NCBI RefSeq assembly: GCF_006438955.1
Contig: NZ_RCZK01000003.1
Span: 186,001-250,000, forward strand
Direction of reading: 5' to 3'
Origin: Sphingomonas oligophenolica
GTDB taxonomy: Bacteria; Pseudomonadota; Alphaproteobacteria; Sphingomonadales; Sphingomonadaceae
Length of the DNA: 64,000 nt
The position numbers and the translations under genes are program-made. Positions 54,499 through 62,611 of the stretch are shown here, in pieces. Under the pieces are notes generated by a model, which saw only the letters and a list, made by a program, of their open reading frames with translations, did no database searches and was not told the DNA's origin. Position 1 is the stretch's first letter. Every line of letters starts with the position of its first letter.

Positions 54499-57400
54499 AT
54501 GCGTAACGACGTGACCGCGGTAATCGCGATGCTGCTGGCTGCCCCCGCGACCGCGCAGACCGCACCGCCGCAACAGACCGAGAAGCCCGCACAATCGCAG
54601 GCTCCCGAAAACCAGGTGCTCAACCCCGATCAGCGCGTCACGGGATCGTTGCCGCTGCCGACTCCCGCGCCGACGCCGACCCCCGCCGCGGCGAAGAAGC
54701 CCGACAAATGGAACGTCGAGGCGCCGCGCGGCCTCACCACGCACACCGTGCCGATCGCGGTCGACGAGGGGACGTGGATGAACGTCGACGTCGCACGAGA
54801 CGGGCAGCGAATCGCGTTCGACCTGCTCGGCGACATCTACACGATGCCGATCGCGGGCGGGACGCCGCGCCGGATCGCAGCTGGGCTGAGCTACGAACAC
54901 CAGCCGCGCTTTTCCCCCGACGGCAGGCGGATCGCGTTCGTCTCCGATCGCGCAGGGGGCGACAATATCTGGATCATGAACGTCGACGGCAGCGACAAGC
55001 GCCAGCTGACCAAGGAGGATTTTCGCCTCCTCAACCAGCCGAGCTGGAGCCCCGACGGGCGGTTTATCGTCGCCAAGAAGCATTTCACGACCGGGCGGTC
55101 ATTGGGCACCGGCGAGGTGTGGTTATACTCGGTCGCGGGCGGCGGCGGGGTGCCGCTCGTCAAGAAGCCCGACGAGGTATTCCAGAAAGAACTCGGCGAG
55201 CCGATCTACGCCGCCGACGGCAAATCGGTGTTCTTCACCAAGAACGTCACCCCCGGCCCAATCTTCGAATATGCGCAGAACAGCTATACCGACCTGTTCG
55301 ACATCCTGCGCTACGACATGGACACCGGCGAGACGACGACCGCGGTGTCGGGGGCAGGCGGGTCGGTCCGCCCGACGCCCTCGCCCGACGGCAAGCGGAT
55401 CGCGTTCGTCCGGCGCGAGGCGGGCCGCTCGAAGCTCTACGTCAAGGATATGGCGAGCGGCGAGGAGCGCAAGATCTACGACGCGCTCGACCAGGACGTC
55501 CAGGAAACCTGGGCGGTCACCGGGGTCTATCCCAACATGGCGTGGACCCCCGACAATCGCAGCGTCGTGTTCTGGGCGGGCGGCAAGATCCGCCGCGCGA
55601 ACGCCGATGGCGCCGAGTCCAGCGTGATCCCGTTTGCGGTCAACGACGAGCGTGTCGTGATCGATGCGACCCACCCGCAGGTCGCGGTGTCGCCCGACAG
55701 CGTCATTACGAAGATGCCGCGCTGGGCGAGCGTGTCGCCCGACGGGCGCACGGTGGTGTTCGAAACGCTCGGCAAATTGTGGACCAAGCCGGTCGCGGGC
55801 GGTGCGCCCAAACGGCTCGTCAGCGGCGACGGCGACGCGTTCGAGATGTGGCCGAGCTGGTCGCGCGACGGCAGCCGGATCGCGTTTATCGGCTGGACCG
55901 ATGCGGGGCTGGGGCAGGTCCGCACCGTGGCGGCGGGGGGCGGATCGGCGAAGGACGTGACCAGCCTCGCCGGGCATTACAGCTTCCCGCGCTTTGCGCC
56001 CGACGGCAAGACGATCGTCTTCCAGCGGACCGAGGGCGGCTTCCTCACCGCGGCGCGCGGCAGCGAAAATCCCGGCATCTACAAGGTCGCAGCCACTGGC
56101 GGTACCGCCGGCCTCGTCATCGCCAAGGGCAGCGAGCCGCAATTCGCGACCGCGAGCGACCGCGTGTTCTTCATCGCGACCGAAAAGGGTAAGCGCCAGC
56201 TCGTCAGCACCGACATGAGCGGCCAGGCCAAACGCGTCCATGCCTCGGGCGAGCTCGTCAACGATTACCAGGTGTCGCCCGACGGACGCTTCGTCGCGTT
56301 CCGCCAGAATTACGAGGCGTTCGTGATGCCGCTGATGCCCGGCGCGCAGGAGGTGAGCGTCGAAACCAAGAAGGGGGCGCTCCCCGTGACCCGCGCGAGC
56401 GGCGAGGGCGCGGACTTCATCAACTGGTCGAACGGCGGCGACCGATTGCACTGGTCGCTCGGCCCGACGCTCTACACCGTCGCGACCGACACGCTGTTCC
56501 GCGACGCCCCGGTCGCCGACGATGCGCCGAAGTTCGTGCCCCCCGCGACCGGGGTGTCGCTGTCGATGGACGTCGCCGCCGACAAGCCGACCGGGACGAT
56601 CGCGCTGACCGGCGCGCGGATCGTGACGATGTCCGACACGGCAGGCGGGATCGTCGATGACGGCGTCATCGTCATCCGCGGCGACCGCATCGTCGCGGTC
56701 GGCCCGCGCGCGGCGGTGGCGATCCCCGCGGGCGCGAAGACGATCGATGTCGCGGGCAAGACGATCATCCCCGGCCTGGTCGACGCGCACGCGCACGGGC
56801 CGCAGGGCGAGGACGACCTCGTCCCGCAACAGAATTGGGTATCGCTGCTCAACCTGGCGATGGGGGCGACGACGATCCACGATCCCTCCGCGCGCGCCGC
56901 CGAAATCTTCGTCGCGTCGGAAATGCAGCGCGCGGGCAAGATTGTCGCGCCCCGCATCTTCTCGACCGGGGAGATCATCTACGGCGCGAAATCGCCCGAT
57001 GTGTATGCGGAGATCGACAGTTATGAGGACGCGCTCGCCGATGTCCGCCGCCTCAAGGCGGAGGGCGCGCATAGCGTCAAGAACTACAACCAGCCGCGCC
57101 GCGAACAGCGCCAGATGGTCGTCGCTGCCGCGCAGGCGGAGGGGATGGAGGTCGTGCCCGAGGGCGGATCCTTGTACCAGATGGACATCAGCCTGATCCA
57201 GGACGGCAATTCGACGCTCGAACATAATCTGCCGGTCGAGCATTTCTACAAGGACGTGGTCGATCTGTGGACGCAGACCAAGACCAACTACACGCCGACG
57301 CTCGTCGTGACGTACGGCGGGCTCGCGGGCGATCCGTATTGGCGCCAGCACATGGACGTGTGGAAGCACCCGATCGTCTCGAAATACGAGCCGCCGGCGA

Positions 57401-57888
57401 TGCTGCTCGCGCAGAACGCACGGCGGACGATGGCGCCCGAGGATGCGTTCGTCGACGACGAGAGCGCACGCGAGGCCAAGAAGCTCGCCGACAAGGGCGT
57501 CCAGGTGTCGATCGGCGCGCACGGCCAGCAATCGGGGCTGGGCCCGCATTGGGAGATGTGGAGTTTCGTGCGTGGTGGCTGGTCGCCGGTCGAGGCGCTG
57601 CGGGCGGGGACGATCATGCCCGCGACCTCATTGGGCTATGCCAAGGACGTCGGCTCGCTCGAAGTCGGCAAGCTCGCCGATCTGGTCGTGCTCAACGCCG
57701 ATCCGACCGTCGACATCCGCAATTCGGACAAGATCGAGTCGGTCATGCTCGGCGGGCGGCTCTATGATTCGGCGACGATGAACGAGGTCGCGACCGGCAC
57801 CCGCAAGACCGCGCCGTTGTGGTGGCAGCAGGCGGGCAACGGCCTCGGCGGGATGCCCGCGGTGGAGAGTGCGACCGGCGGGGATTGA
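54499..57888 (+). CDS. PD40 beta-propeller-amidohydrolase fusion, exported
   Basis: A 1129-residue exported protein. After a signal peptide (MLLAAPATAQ) and a proline-rich linker, residues 90-690 hold at least six TolB-like PD40 repeats of the form RFSPDGRRIAFVSDR, SWSPDGRFIVAKK, PSPDGKRIAFVRR and RFAPDGKTIVFQR. Residues 700-1115 form an amidohydrolase domain. The metal site begins with VDAHAHG near 758, then STGEIIYG and EHNLPVEHFY near 912, and the late GAHGQQSGLGPHWEMWSF near 1012. This domain order is known in imidazolonepropionase-like exported enzymes of unknown substrate. It may cut peptides or amides in the periplasm. Confidence 0.92.
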   Translation: MRNDVTAVIAMLLAAPATAQTAPPQQTEKPAQSQAPENQVLNPDQRVTGSLPLPTPAPTPTPAAAKKPDKWNVEAPRGLTTHTVPIAVDEGTWMNVDVARDGQRIAFDLLGDIYTMPIAGGTPRRIAAGLSYEHQPRFSPDGRRIAFVSDRAGGDNIWIMNVDGSDKRQLTKEDFRLLNQPSWSPDGRFIVAKKHFTTGRSLGTGEVWLYSVAGGGGVPLVKKPDEVFQKELGEPIYAADGKSVFFTKNVTPGPIFEYAQNSYTDLFDILRYDMDTGETTTAVSGAGGSVRPTPSPDGKRIAFVRREAGRSKLYVKDMASGEERKIYDALDQDVQETWAVTGVYPNMAWTPDNRSVVFWAGGKIRRANADGAESSVIPFAVNDERVVIDATHPQVAVSPDSVITKMPRWASVSPDGRTVVFETLGKLWTKPVAGGAPKRLVSGDGDAFEMWPSWSRDGSRIAFIGWTDAGLGQVRTVAAGGGSAKDVTSLAGHYSFPRFAPDGKTIVFQRTEGGFLTAARGSENPGIYKVAATGGTAGLVIAKGSEPQFATASDRVFFIATEKGKRQLVSTDMSGQAKRVHASGELVNDYQVSPDGRFVAFRQNYEAFVMPLMPGAQEVSVETKKGALPVTRASGEGADFINWSNGGDRLHWSLGPTLYTVATDTLFRDAPVADDAPKFVPPATGVSLSMDVAADKPTGTIALTGARIVTMSDTAGGIVDDGVIVIRGDRIVAVGPRAAVAIPAGAKTIDVAGKTIIPGLVDAHAHGPQGEDDLVPQQNWVSLLNLAMGATTIHDPSARAAEIFVASEMQRAGKIVAPRIFSTGEIIYGAKSPDVYAEIDSYEDALADVRRLKAEGAHSVKNYNQPRREQRQMVVAAAQAEGMEVVPEGGSLYQMDISLIQDGNSTLEHNLPVEHFYKDVVDLWTQTKTNYTPTLVVTYGGLAGDPYWRQHMDVWKHPIVSKYEPPAMLLAQNARRTMAPEDAFVDDESAREAKKLADKGVQVSIGAHGQQSGLGPHWEMWSFVRGGWSPVEALRAGTIMPATSLGYAKDVGSLEVGKLADLVVLNADPTVDIRNSDKIESVMLGGRLYDSATMNEVATGTRKTAPLWWQQAGNGLGGMPAVESATGGD

Positions 57889-57900
57889 CGCCGTCGTGCG

Positions 57901-58365
57901 CTACGAATCAAACAGCATCACCGCGGCGGGGCGTTTCGCGGCGGGGATGGCGCGGCGTTCCTTGACGAAACCGGCGCGCGCATAGGCGCGGCGCGCGCGG
58001 TAGTTGCCGATCGCGGGGTCGATCGCGACGATCGGCACGCCGCGGCCGCGCAGATGCTGCGCGAGCAGCCGGACATAGGCGCTGCCATGCCCCATCCCGA
58101 TCATCGCGGGATCGCCGATGAAGGTGTCGATCGCGCGGGTGCCGCGGGGCAGGTGCGCGAACTGCGGCGAAGGCCAGGTATGGACCGCATAATGCTGCGC
58201 GAAGGCGAACGGCGTGCCGTGATGCGCGACGATCAGCATCGCCATCGCGGGTTCGTCGAGATCCTCGGTCAGCAACCCCGCCTCGCGTTCGGGTTCGCCC
58301 CACCAGCGCCGCGCGCCGGGCGTGTCGAGCCAGCGCCTGACCATCGGCAGGTCCGCGCGGATCAT
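57901..58365 (-). CDS. GNAT-family acetyltransferase (AAC(6')-like)
   Basis: A 154-residue acetyltransferase of the GNAT fold, resembling aminoglycoside 6'-N-acetyltransferase-like proteins. MIRADLPMVRRWLDTPGARRWWGEP is the N-terminal helix region, IDTFIGDPAMIGMGHGSAYVRLL near residue 73 the acetyl-CoA loop, and AIGNYRARRAYARAGFVKE near 118 the fourth motif. The start is uncertain: ATG 58365 cuts into the first beta strand, because the preceding YSFRA also fits the family, yet no start codon was found between it and the rbfA stop. It is encoded 19 bases after rbfA. Confidence 0.78.
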   Translation of the reverse strand: MIRADLPMVRRWLDTPGARRWWGEPEREAGLLTEDLDEPAMAMLIVAHHGTPFAFAQHYAVHTWPSPQFAHLPRGTRAIDTFIGDPAMIGMGHGSAYVRLLAQHLRGRGVPIVAIDPAIGNYRARRAYARAGFVKERRAIPAAKRPAAVMLFDS

Positions 58366-58384
58366 CGCGCGGAAGCTGTAGCGG

Positions 58385-58765
58385 TCACCTAAGATCGCGC
58401 GCGACCTTGGGATCGCGCAGCAAGCCGTCGATGTGGCTGCCCTCGTCGAAGCTGTCGTCGGCAAGGAATTTCAGCTTCGCGGCATATTTGTTCTGGACGC
58501 GGCCCGCGACCTCGCGCTGGAGGTAGGCGGTGTTGGTCCTGAGCGCCTTCAGCACCGTCGCCTCGTCCTTGCCGAGCAGCGGCTTCACGAACACCGTGGC
58601 GTGGCGCAGATCGGGCGACATCCGCACCTCTGTGACCGAGACCATGTGTTTCGCGAGCGTTTCGTCATGCACGTCGCCGCGCGCGAGGATTTCGGACAGC
58701 ACGTGACGCACCTGTTCGCCGACGCGCAGCGTGCGGACCGACTTTTCCTGGGGTTCCTTGTTCAT
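58385..58765 (-). CDS. rbfA: 30S ribosome-binding factor A
   Basis: RbfA helps mature the 5' end of 16S rRNA in the small ribosomal subunit. The 126-residue protein has the KH-like core: [17 protein letters not shown] near residues 14-30, [22 protein letters not shown] near 43-64, and [15 protein letters not shown] near 77-91, followed by [16 protein letters not shown] 58765 has GGAGG upstream. A palindromic repeat separates it from infB. Confidence 0.96.
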   Translation of the reverse strand: MNKEPQEKSVRTLRVGEQVRHVLSEILARGDVHDETLAKHMVSVTEVRMSPDLRHATVFVKPLLGKDEATVLKALRTNTAYLQREVAGRVQNKYAAKLKFLADDSFDEGSHIDGLLRDPKVARDLR

Positions 58766-58778
58766 TTCATCCTCCAAT

Positions 58779-58923
58779 CCCTCTCCCCCTGTGGGAGAGG
58801 GAGGGAGCCGACCCGGAGTCGGCGGAAGGGTGAGGGGGAGTAAGGGGGTCGCAACGTCCCCCTCACCCTTCCCACTCGCTAACGCGAGCGGACCCCTTCC
58901 CTCTCCCACAAGGGGAGAGGGAG
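58779..58923. repeat. Palindromic intergenic repeat (family 1, copy 4)
   Basis: CCCTCTCCCCCTGTGGGAGA on the left faces CCCTCTCCCACAAGGGGAGA on the right, with inner arms GGGTGAGGGGGAG and CCCCCTCACCC. It fills the gap between infB and rbfA, inside the operon. Confidence 0.85.
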
Positions 58924-58927
58924 ATTC

Positions 58928-61642
58928 CTACAGCGTGCGTTCGCGCATCTCGACTTCGAAGGTTTCGAGATAATCCCCGGCCTTGATGTCGGTGAAGTTC
59001 TGCGTGAACGTGACACCGCATTCGAGCCCGGTGCGGACCTCGGCGACATCATCCTTGAAGCGACGCAGCGACGCGATTTCGCCCTGGTAGATGATGACAT
59101 CGTCGCGGGTGATGCGCGCCTTGAGCGCCTTGCGGATGACGCCTTCGGTGACGAGGATACCCGCCGCCTTGCCGTGCTTGCCCGCGGAGAACACGTCCTT
59201 GATCTCGGCGCGGCCGACGACGGTTTCGAACGCTTCGGGGCCGAGTTCGCCCGCCATCCCGGCGCGGATCTCGTCGATCAGGTCGTAGATGACATCGTAA
59301 TATTTCAACGCCACCTTGTGCCGATCGGCGATCTCGCGCGCCTTGGCGTTGGCGCGGACGTTGAAGCCGATGATCGGCGCGCCGCTGGCACCCGCCAGCG
59401 TCACGTCGCTCTCGGTGATCCCGCCGACGCCCGAATGAAGCACGCGCGCGCGGATGAGATCGGTCGAGATCTTGTTGATCGACGCGACGATCGCCTCGAC
59501 CGTCCCTTGGGTATCCGCCTTGACGACGAGCGGATATTCGATCGCCTGCTTGTCCTTGAGCGCGGAGAACATCGTCTCCAGGCTGGCGGGCGCGGTCGTG
59601 GTGCGCTTTTCGAGCAGCACGCCCTGGCGATATTCGGCGACCTCGCGCGCACGGCCCTCGTTCTCGACGACCTGCATCGGATCGCCCGCCGACGGCACGC
59701 CCGACAGGCCGAGCACCTCGACCGGCATCGACGGACCGGCTTCCTTGACCTGGCGACCCTTGTCGTCGACCAGCGCGCGGACCTTGCCGCTTTCGGCGCC
59801 GACGACGAACACGTCGCCGACCTTCAGCGTGCCGCGGTTGATCAGGACGGTCGCGACCGGGCCACGGCCCTTGTCGAGCTTCGCCTCGATCACGGTGCCT
59901 TCGGCGGCGCGATCGGGGTTGGCCTTCAGTTCGAGCAGTTCGGCCTGAAGCTGGATCTTTTCGATCAGCGTATCGAGCCCGGTTTTCTTGAGCGCCGAGA
60001 CCTCGACGTCCTGGACGTCGCCGCCCATGCCCTCGACCACGACGTCTTCGCTGAGCAGGCGTTCGCGGATCTTCTTTGCGTTGGCCTCGTGCTTGTCGAT
60101 CTTGTTGATCGCGACGATCATCGGGACGCCCGCGGCCTTGGTGTGCGCGATCGCCTCGATCGTCTGCGGCATCAGCCCGTCGTCGGCGGCGACGACCAGC
60201 ACGACGATGTCGGTGACGTCGGCACCACGCGCGCGCATCTGCGTGAACGCTTCATGCCCAGGCGTATCGAGGAAGGTGACCTGGCTCTTGTCCTTGAGCG
60301 TCACCTGATACGCGCCGATGTGCTGAGTGATGCCACCCGCTTCGCCGCGCACCACGTCGGTGCCGCGCAATGCATCGAGCAGGCTGGTCTTGCCGTGATC
60401 GACATGGCCCATGATCGTGACCACCGGCGCCCGCGGCTTGAGCGATTCGGGCGAATCGTCGGTGGTGTCGAGCACCAGGTCGATGTCGCTGTCGCTGACG
60501 CGGACGATATTGTGGCCGAATTCGGTGACCAGCAATTCGGCGGTATCCTGGTCGATCGTCTGGTTGACGGTAACCGGCATTCCCATCTTGAACAGCGTCT
60601 TGACAAGGTCCGCGCCCTTTTCCGCCATGCGGTTGGCGAGTTCCTGGACGGTGATCGTGTCGGGGACCTGGACGTCGCGGACCTGTTTGATCTGCGGTTC
60701 GCGCGGACCGCCATAGGACCGCTTTTCCTTTTCACGCGCACGCTTCAGCGCGGCGAGGCTGCGCGAGCGCGCGCCATCGTCGCCGAGCGCGCGGTTGACG
60801 GTCAGCTTGCCGCCGCGCCGTTCGTCGCCCTTGCGGTCGCGCGGTTGCGCCCGGCTGGCAGGCGCGTTGTTGCGCGGGGTCGCGACGCCGCTGGGCAGCG
60901 CACGATCCCTGGACCCCGCCGCACCCGCCGCGACGGGTTGCGCCGCGGGTTCGGGCGCAGGCTTGGGTTGCGGCTTGGGAATATCGGGACGCGCGACCGG
61001 CGAGAAGCGGCGCGGCGCGGGCATCGAGGGATCGAGACCGAGGCCTGCGAGCGGTGCGGGCTCAGGCGCTGGCACTGGCTCGGGGGCAGCCGTTGCCACC
61101 GGTTCCGCGGCCTTGCCGACCTCGGGCTCGGGCGTCGCAGCCTTGGGCGCAACCGATTCGGGCTTGGCGGGCGCGGGGGCGGCAGCGGCAGGCTCTGCCT
61201 TGGCGGGCGCCTTGGCGGCTTCCTCCTCGGCGCGCTTGTTCTCGTCGGCGCGGCGGCGTTCCTCGTCCGCGCTGGCGGCGCGTTCGGCGTCCTGACGACG
61301 GCGCGCGTCTTCCTGCGCGTTCATCCGCTGCTCTTCGGCTTCGCGCAACAGCTTGGTCTGGCGTTCCTGCGCCGACAGATTGTCGGTGGGCGCGCGCGGC
61401 GTCGGCGCGGGCGCGGGGGCCTTGGCCTCGACCGGGGCGGGCGTCGGTTCGGGCGCGACCTCGGCGGCAGCAGGCGCAGCGTCACCCGGGCGCAGCACGC
61501 GGCGACGCTTGGTCTCCACGATCACCGTGTTCGAGCGGCCGTGGCTGAAGCTCTGCTTCACCTGGCCGGTCTCGACCGTGCGCTTCAGCCCGAGGGGCGC
61601 GCGCATGCCAAGCTTCGGCTTCTCGTTGTCGGTCTCGCTCAC
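58928..61642 (-). CDS. infB: Translation initiation factor IF-2
   Basis: IF-2 is the GTPase that brings initiator tRNA to the small subunit. It has 904 residues with the long alanine/proline-rich and charged N-terminal region typical of alphaproteobacteria (residues 1-310). The GTPase domain has [16 protein letters not shown] near 412, [15 protein letters not shown] near 458 and NKIDKHEAN near 513. Domains II-IV follow to the end at [15 protein letters not shown]. The ATG overlaps the DUF448/YlxR gene stop by four bases. Confidence 0.98.
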   Translation of the reverse strand: MSETDNEKPKLGMRAPLGLKRTVETGQVKQSFSHGRSNTVIVETKRRRVLRPGDAAPAAAEVAPEPTPAPVEAKAPAPAPTPRAPTDNLSAQERQTKLLREAEEQRMNAQEDARRRQDAERAASADEERRRADENKRAEEEAAKAPAKAEPAAAAPAPAKPESVAPKAATPEPEVGKAAEPVATAAPEPVPAPEPAPLAGLGLDPSMPAPRRFSPVARPDIPKPQPKPAPEPAAQPVAAGAAGSRDRALPSGVATPRNNAPASRAQPRDRKGDERRGGKLTVNRALGDDGARSRSLAALKRAREKEKRSYGGPREPQIKQVRDVQVPDTITVQELANRMAEKGADLVKTLFKMGMPVTVNQTIDQDTAELLVTEFGHNIVRVSDSDIDLVLDTTDDSPESLKPRAPVVTIMGHVDHGKTSLLDALRGTDVVRGEAGGITQHIGAYQVTLKDKSQVTFLDTPGHEAFTQMRARGADVTDIVVLVVAADDGLMPQTIEAIAHTKAAGVPMIVAINKIDKHEANAKKIRERLLSEDVVVEGMGGDVQDVEVSALKKTGLDTLIEKIQLQAELLELKANPDRAAEGTVIEAKLDKGRGPVATVLINRGTLKVGDVFVVGAESGKVRALVDDKGRQVKEAGPSMPVEVLGLSGVPSAGDPMQVVENEGRAREVAEYRQGVLLEKRTTTAPASLETMFSALKDKQAIEYPLVVKADTQGTVEAIVASINKISTDLIRARVLHSGVGGITESDVTLAGASGAPIIGFNVRANAKAREIADRHKVALKYYDVIYDLIDEIRAGMAGELGPEAFETVVGRAEIKDVFSAGKHGKAAGILVTEGVIRKALKARITRDDVIIYQGEIASLRRFKDDVAEVRTGLECGVTFTQNFTDIKAGDYLETFEVEMRERTL

Positions 61643-62400
61643 TCAAGTTCCTCGTATTCGTCTGTGCCCATGGGGGCCGTGTCGGGGCCGGACGATTCCG
61701 GCGCGGATGAACCTCGCGAGGGGGATTCGCGGGGCACGCAGGGCAGGTCAGGTCCGATAAAATGCAGCCAGCGAGCGAGCGCCTTGCTCACCCGCTCCGC
61801 TGCAGCGCGGTCGGTCAGACCGATATGTACCACATTCTCGCGGCCTAGCGCCAACGACAATATGGGTCGCGGGATCGGCAGTGCCAAGCCCCTGAGGTCG
61901 GACCCCTCGCGATCCGACCCGACGCGCCATGCCTGGTCGAGTTTGCGGTTGCCGTCGACCGCCGCATCGGCGGCGTGATAGAGCGCGGCGAGCTGCCCCG
62001 ATCGCGCCGCGGCGGCGATCTTGTCCGACCCGGTCAGCAGCGTGCCGCTTTTCGATTCGAGGCCGAGCCGATCCATCGCGTTGCGGTGGAGCGCGGTCTC
62101 GATCAGCGTCGGCAGGTCGTCGGGAATCGTGAAGGGCTCCCCCTTGAACGCGCGCGCCAACGCTCCGCGCAAGCGCTTCTTGGCGATTGCGGCTTCGAGT
62201 TCGGTGCGGGTCACCCCGATCCACGCGCCGCGCCCGGGGGCCTTGGCGCGGACGTCGGGCCACACCTGACCGTCGGGCGCGAGCGCGAGCCGCACGAGAT
62301 GATCGCGCGCCTCGCGGTCGCGGGTCAGGATGCACGAGCGGATGGGGTCGCCCCCATCGCGGTCGGTTACCGTCAGCGCCTCATCGGTCGGGTGCCGCAT
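61639..62400 (-). CDS. DUF448/YlxR-type RNA-binding protein
   Basis: A 253-residue protein encoded between nusA and infB. The N-terminal part is a YlxR (DUF448) domain: PIRSCILTRDREARDHLVRLAL near residues 20-41, then KAPGRGAWIGVTRTEL near 53-68. The middle part (about 95-185) resembles the L7Ae-like RNA-binding domain fused to YlxR in alphaproteobacteria: SGTLLTGSDKIAAAARSGQLAALYHAADA. The end is low in complexity. It is thought to bind RNA or the RNase P RNA. ATG 62400 (MRHPTDEAL) starts inside the tautomerase gene, with a 20-base overlap. Confidence 0.88.
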   Translation of the reverse strand: MRHPTDEALTVTDRDGGDPIRSCILTRDREARDHLVRLALAPDGQVWPDVRAKAPGRGAWIGVTRTELEAAIAKKRLRGALARAFKGEPFTIPDDLPTLIETALHRNAMDRLGLESKSGTLLTGSDKIAAAARSGQLAALYHAADAAVDGNRKLDQAWRVGSDREGSDLRGLALPIPRPILSLALGRENVVHIGLTDRAAAERVSKALARWLHFIGPDLPCVPRESPSRGSSAPESSGPDTAPMGTDEYEELE

Positions 62401-62611
62401 GCGCGTCCTCCCGACTTCCCGGCGCATCGCGGTCGGCGATCAGTTGGCCGCCCGCGGCGTAGTTTTCGGTCGAGACTTCCTCGATCACGATCTGCACCGC
62501 CGCCGGATTCTTGCCCAGCCGATCGACGAGCGAGCGCGTGACGTCCGCGACGACGGCGGCCTTCTGGTCCTTCGTCGCGGACCCCGAGATGCGGATCGAG
62601 ACGAACGGCAT
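62381..62611 (-). CDS. Tautomerase family protein
   Basis: A 76-residue protein of the 4-oxalocrotonate tautomerase family, starting with the catalytic Pro (M-PFVSIRISGS). After that come ATKDQKAAVVADVTRSLVDR, with the helix typical of this fold, and VQIVIEEVSTENYAAGG, where the family's C-terminal strand and arginine/tyrosine lie. ATG 62611 shares one base with the nusA stop codon (TGATG), and its end overlaps the DUF448 start. Its place in the nusA operon is unusual. Confidence 0.85.
   Translation of the reverse strand: MPFVSIRISGSATKDQKAAVVADVTRSLVDRLGKNPAAVQIVIEEVSTENYAAGGQLIADRDAPGSREDAHAAPDR

Noticed and set aside
55123-57549. Open frame of 808 codons antisense to the PD40-amidohydrolase gene
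   Set aside because: Shadow frame; the plus-strand protein has clear repeats and catalytic motifs.
59174-61978. Open frame of 934 codons on the plus strand opposite infB
   Set aside because: It is the antisense shadow of infB, with repetitive arginine/leucine/glycine composition and no recognisable domain.
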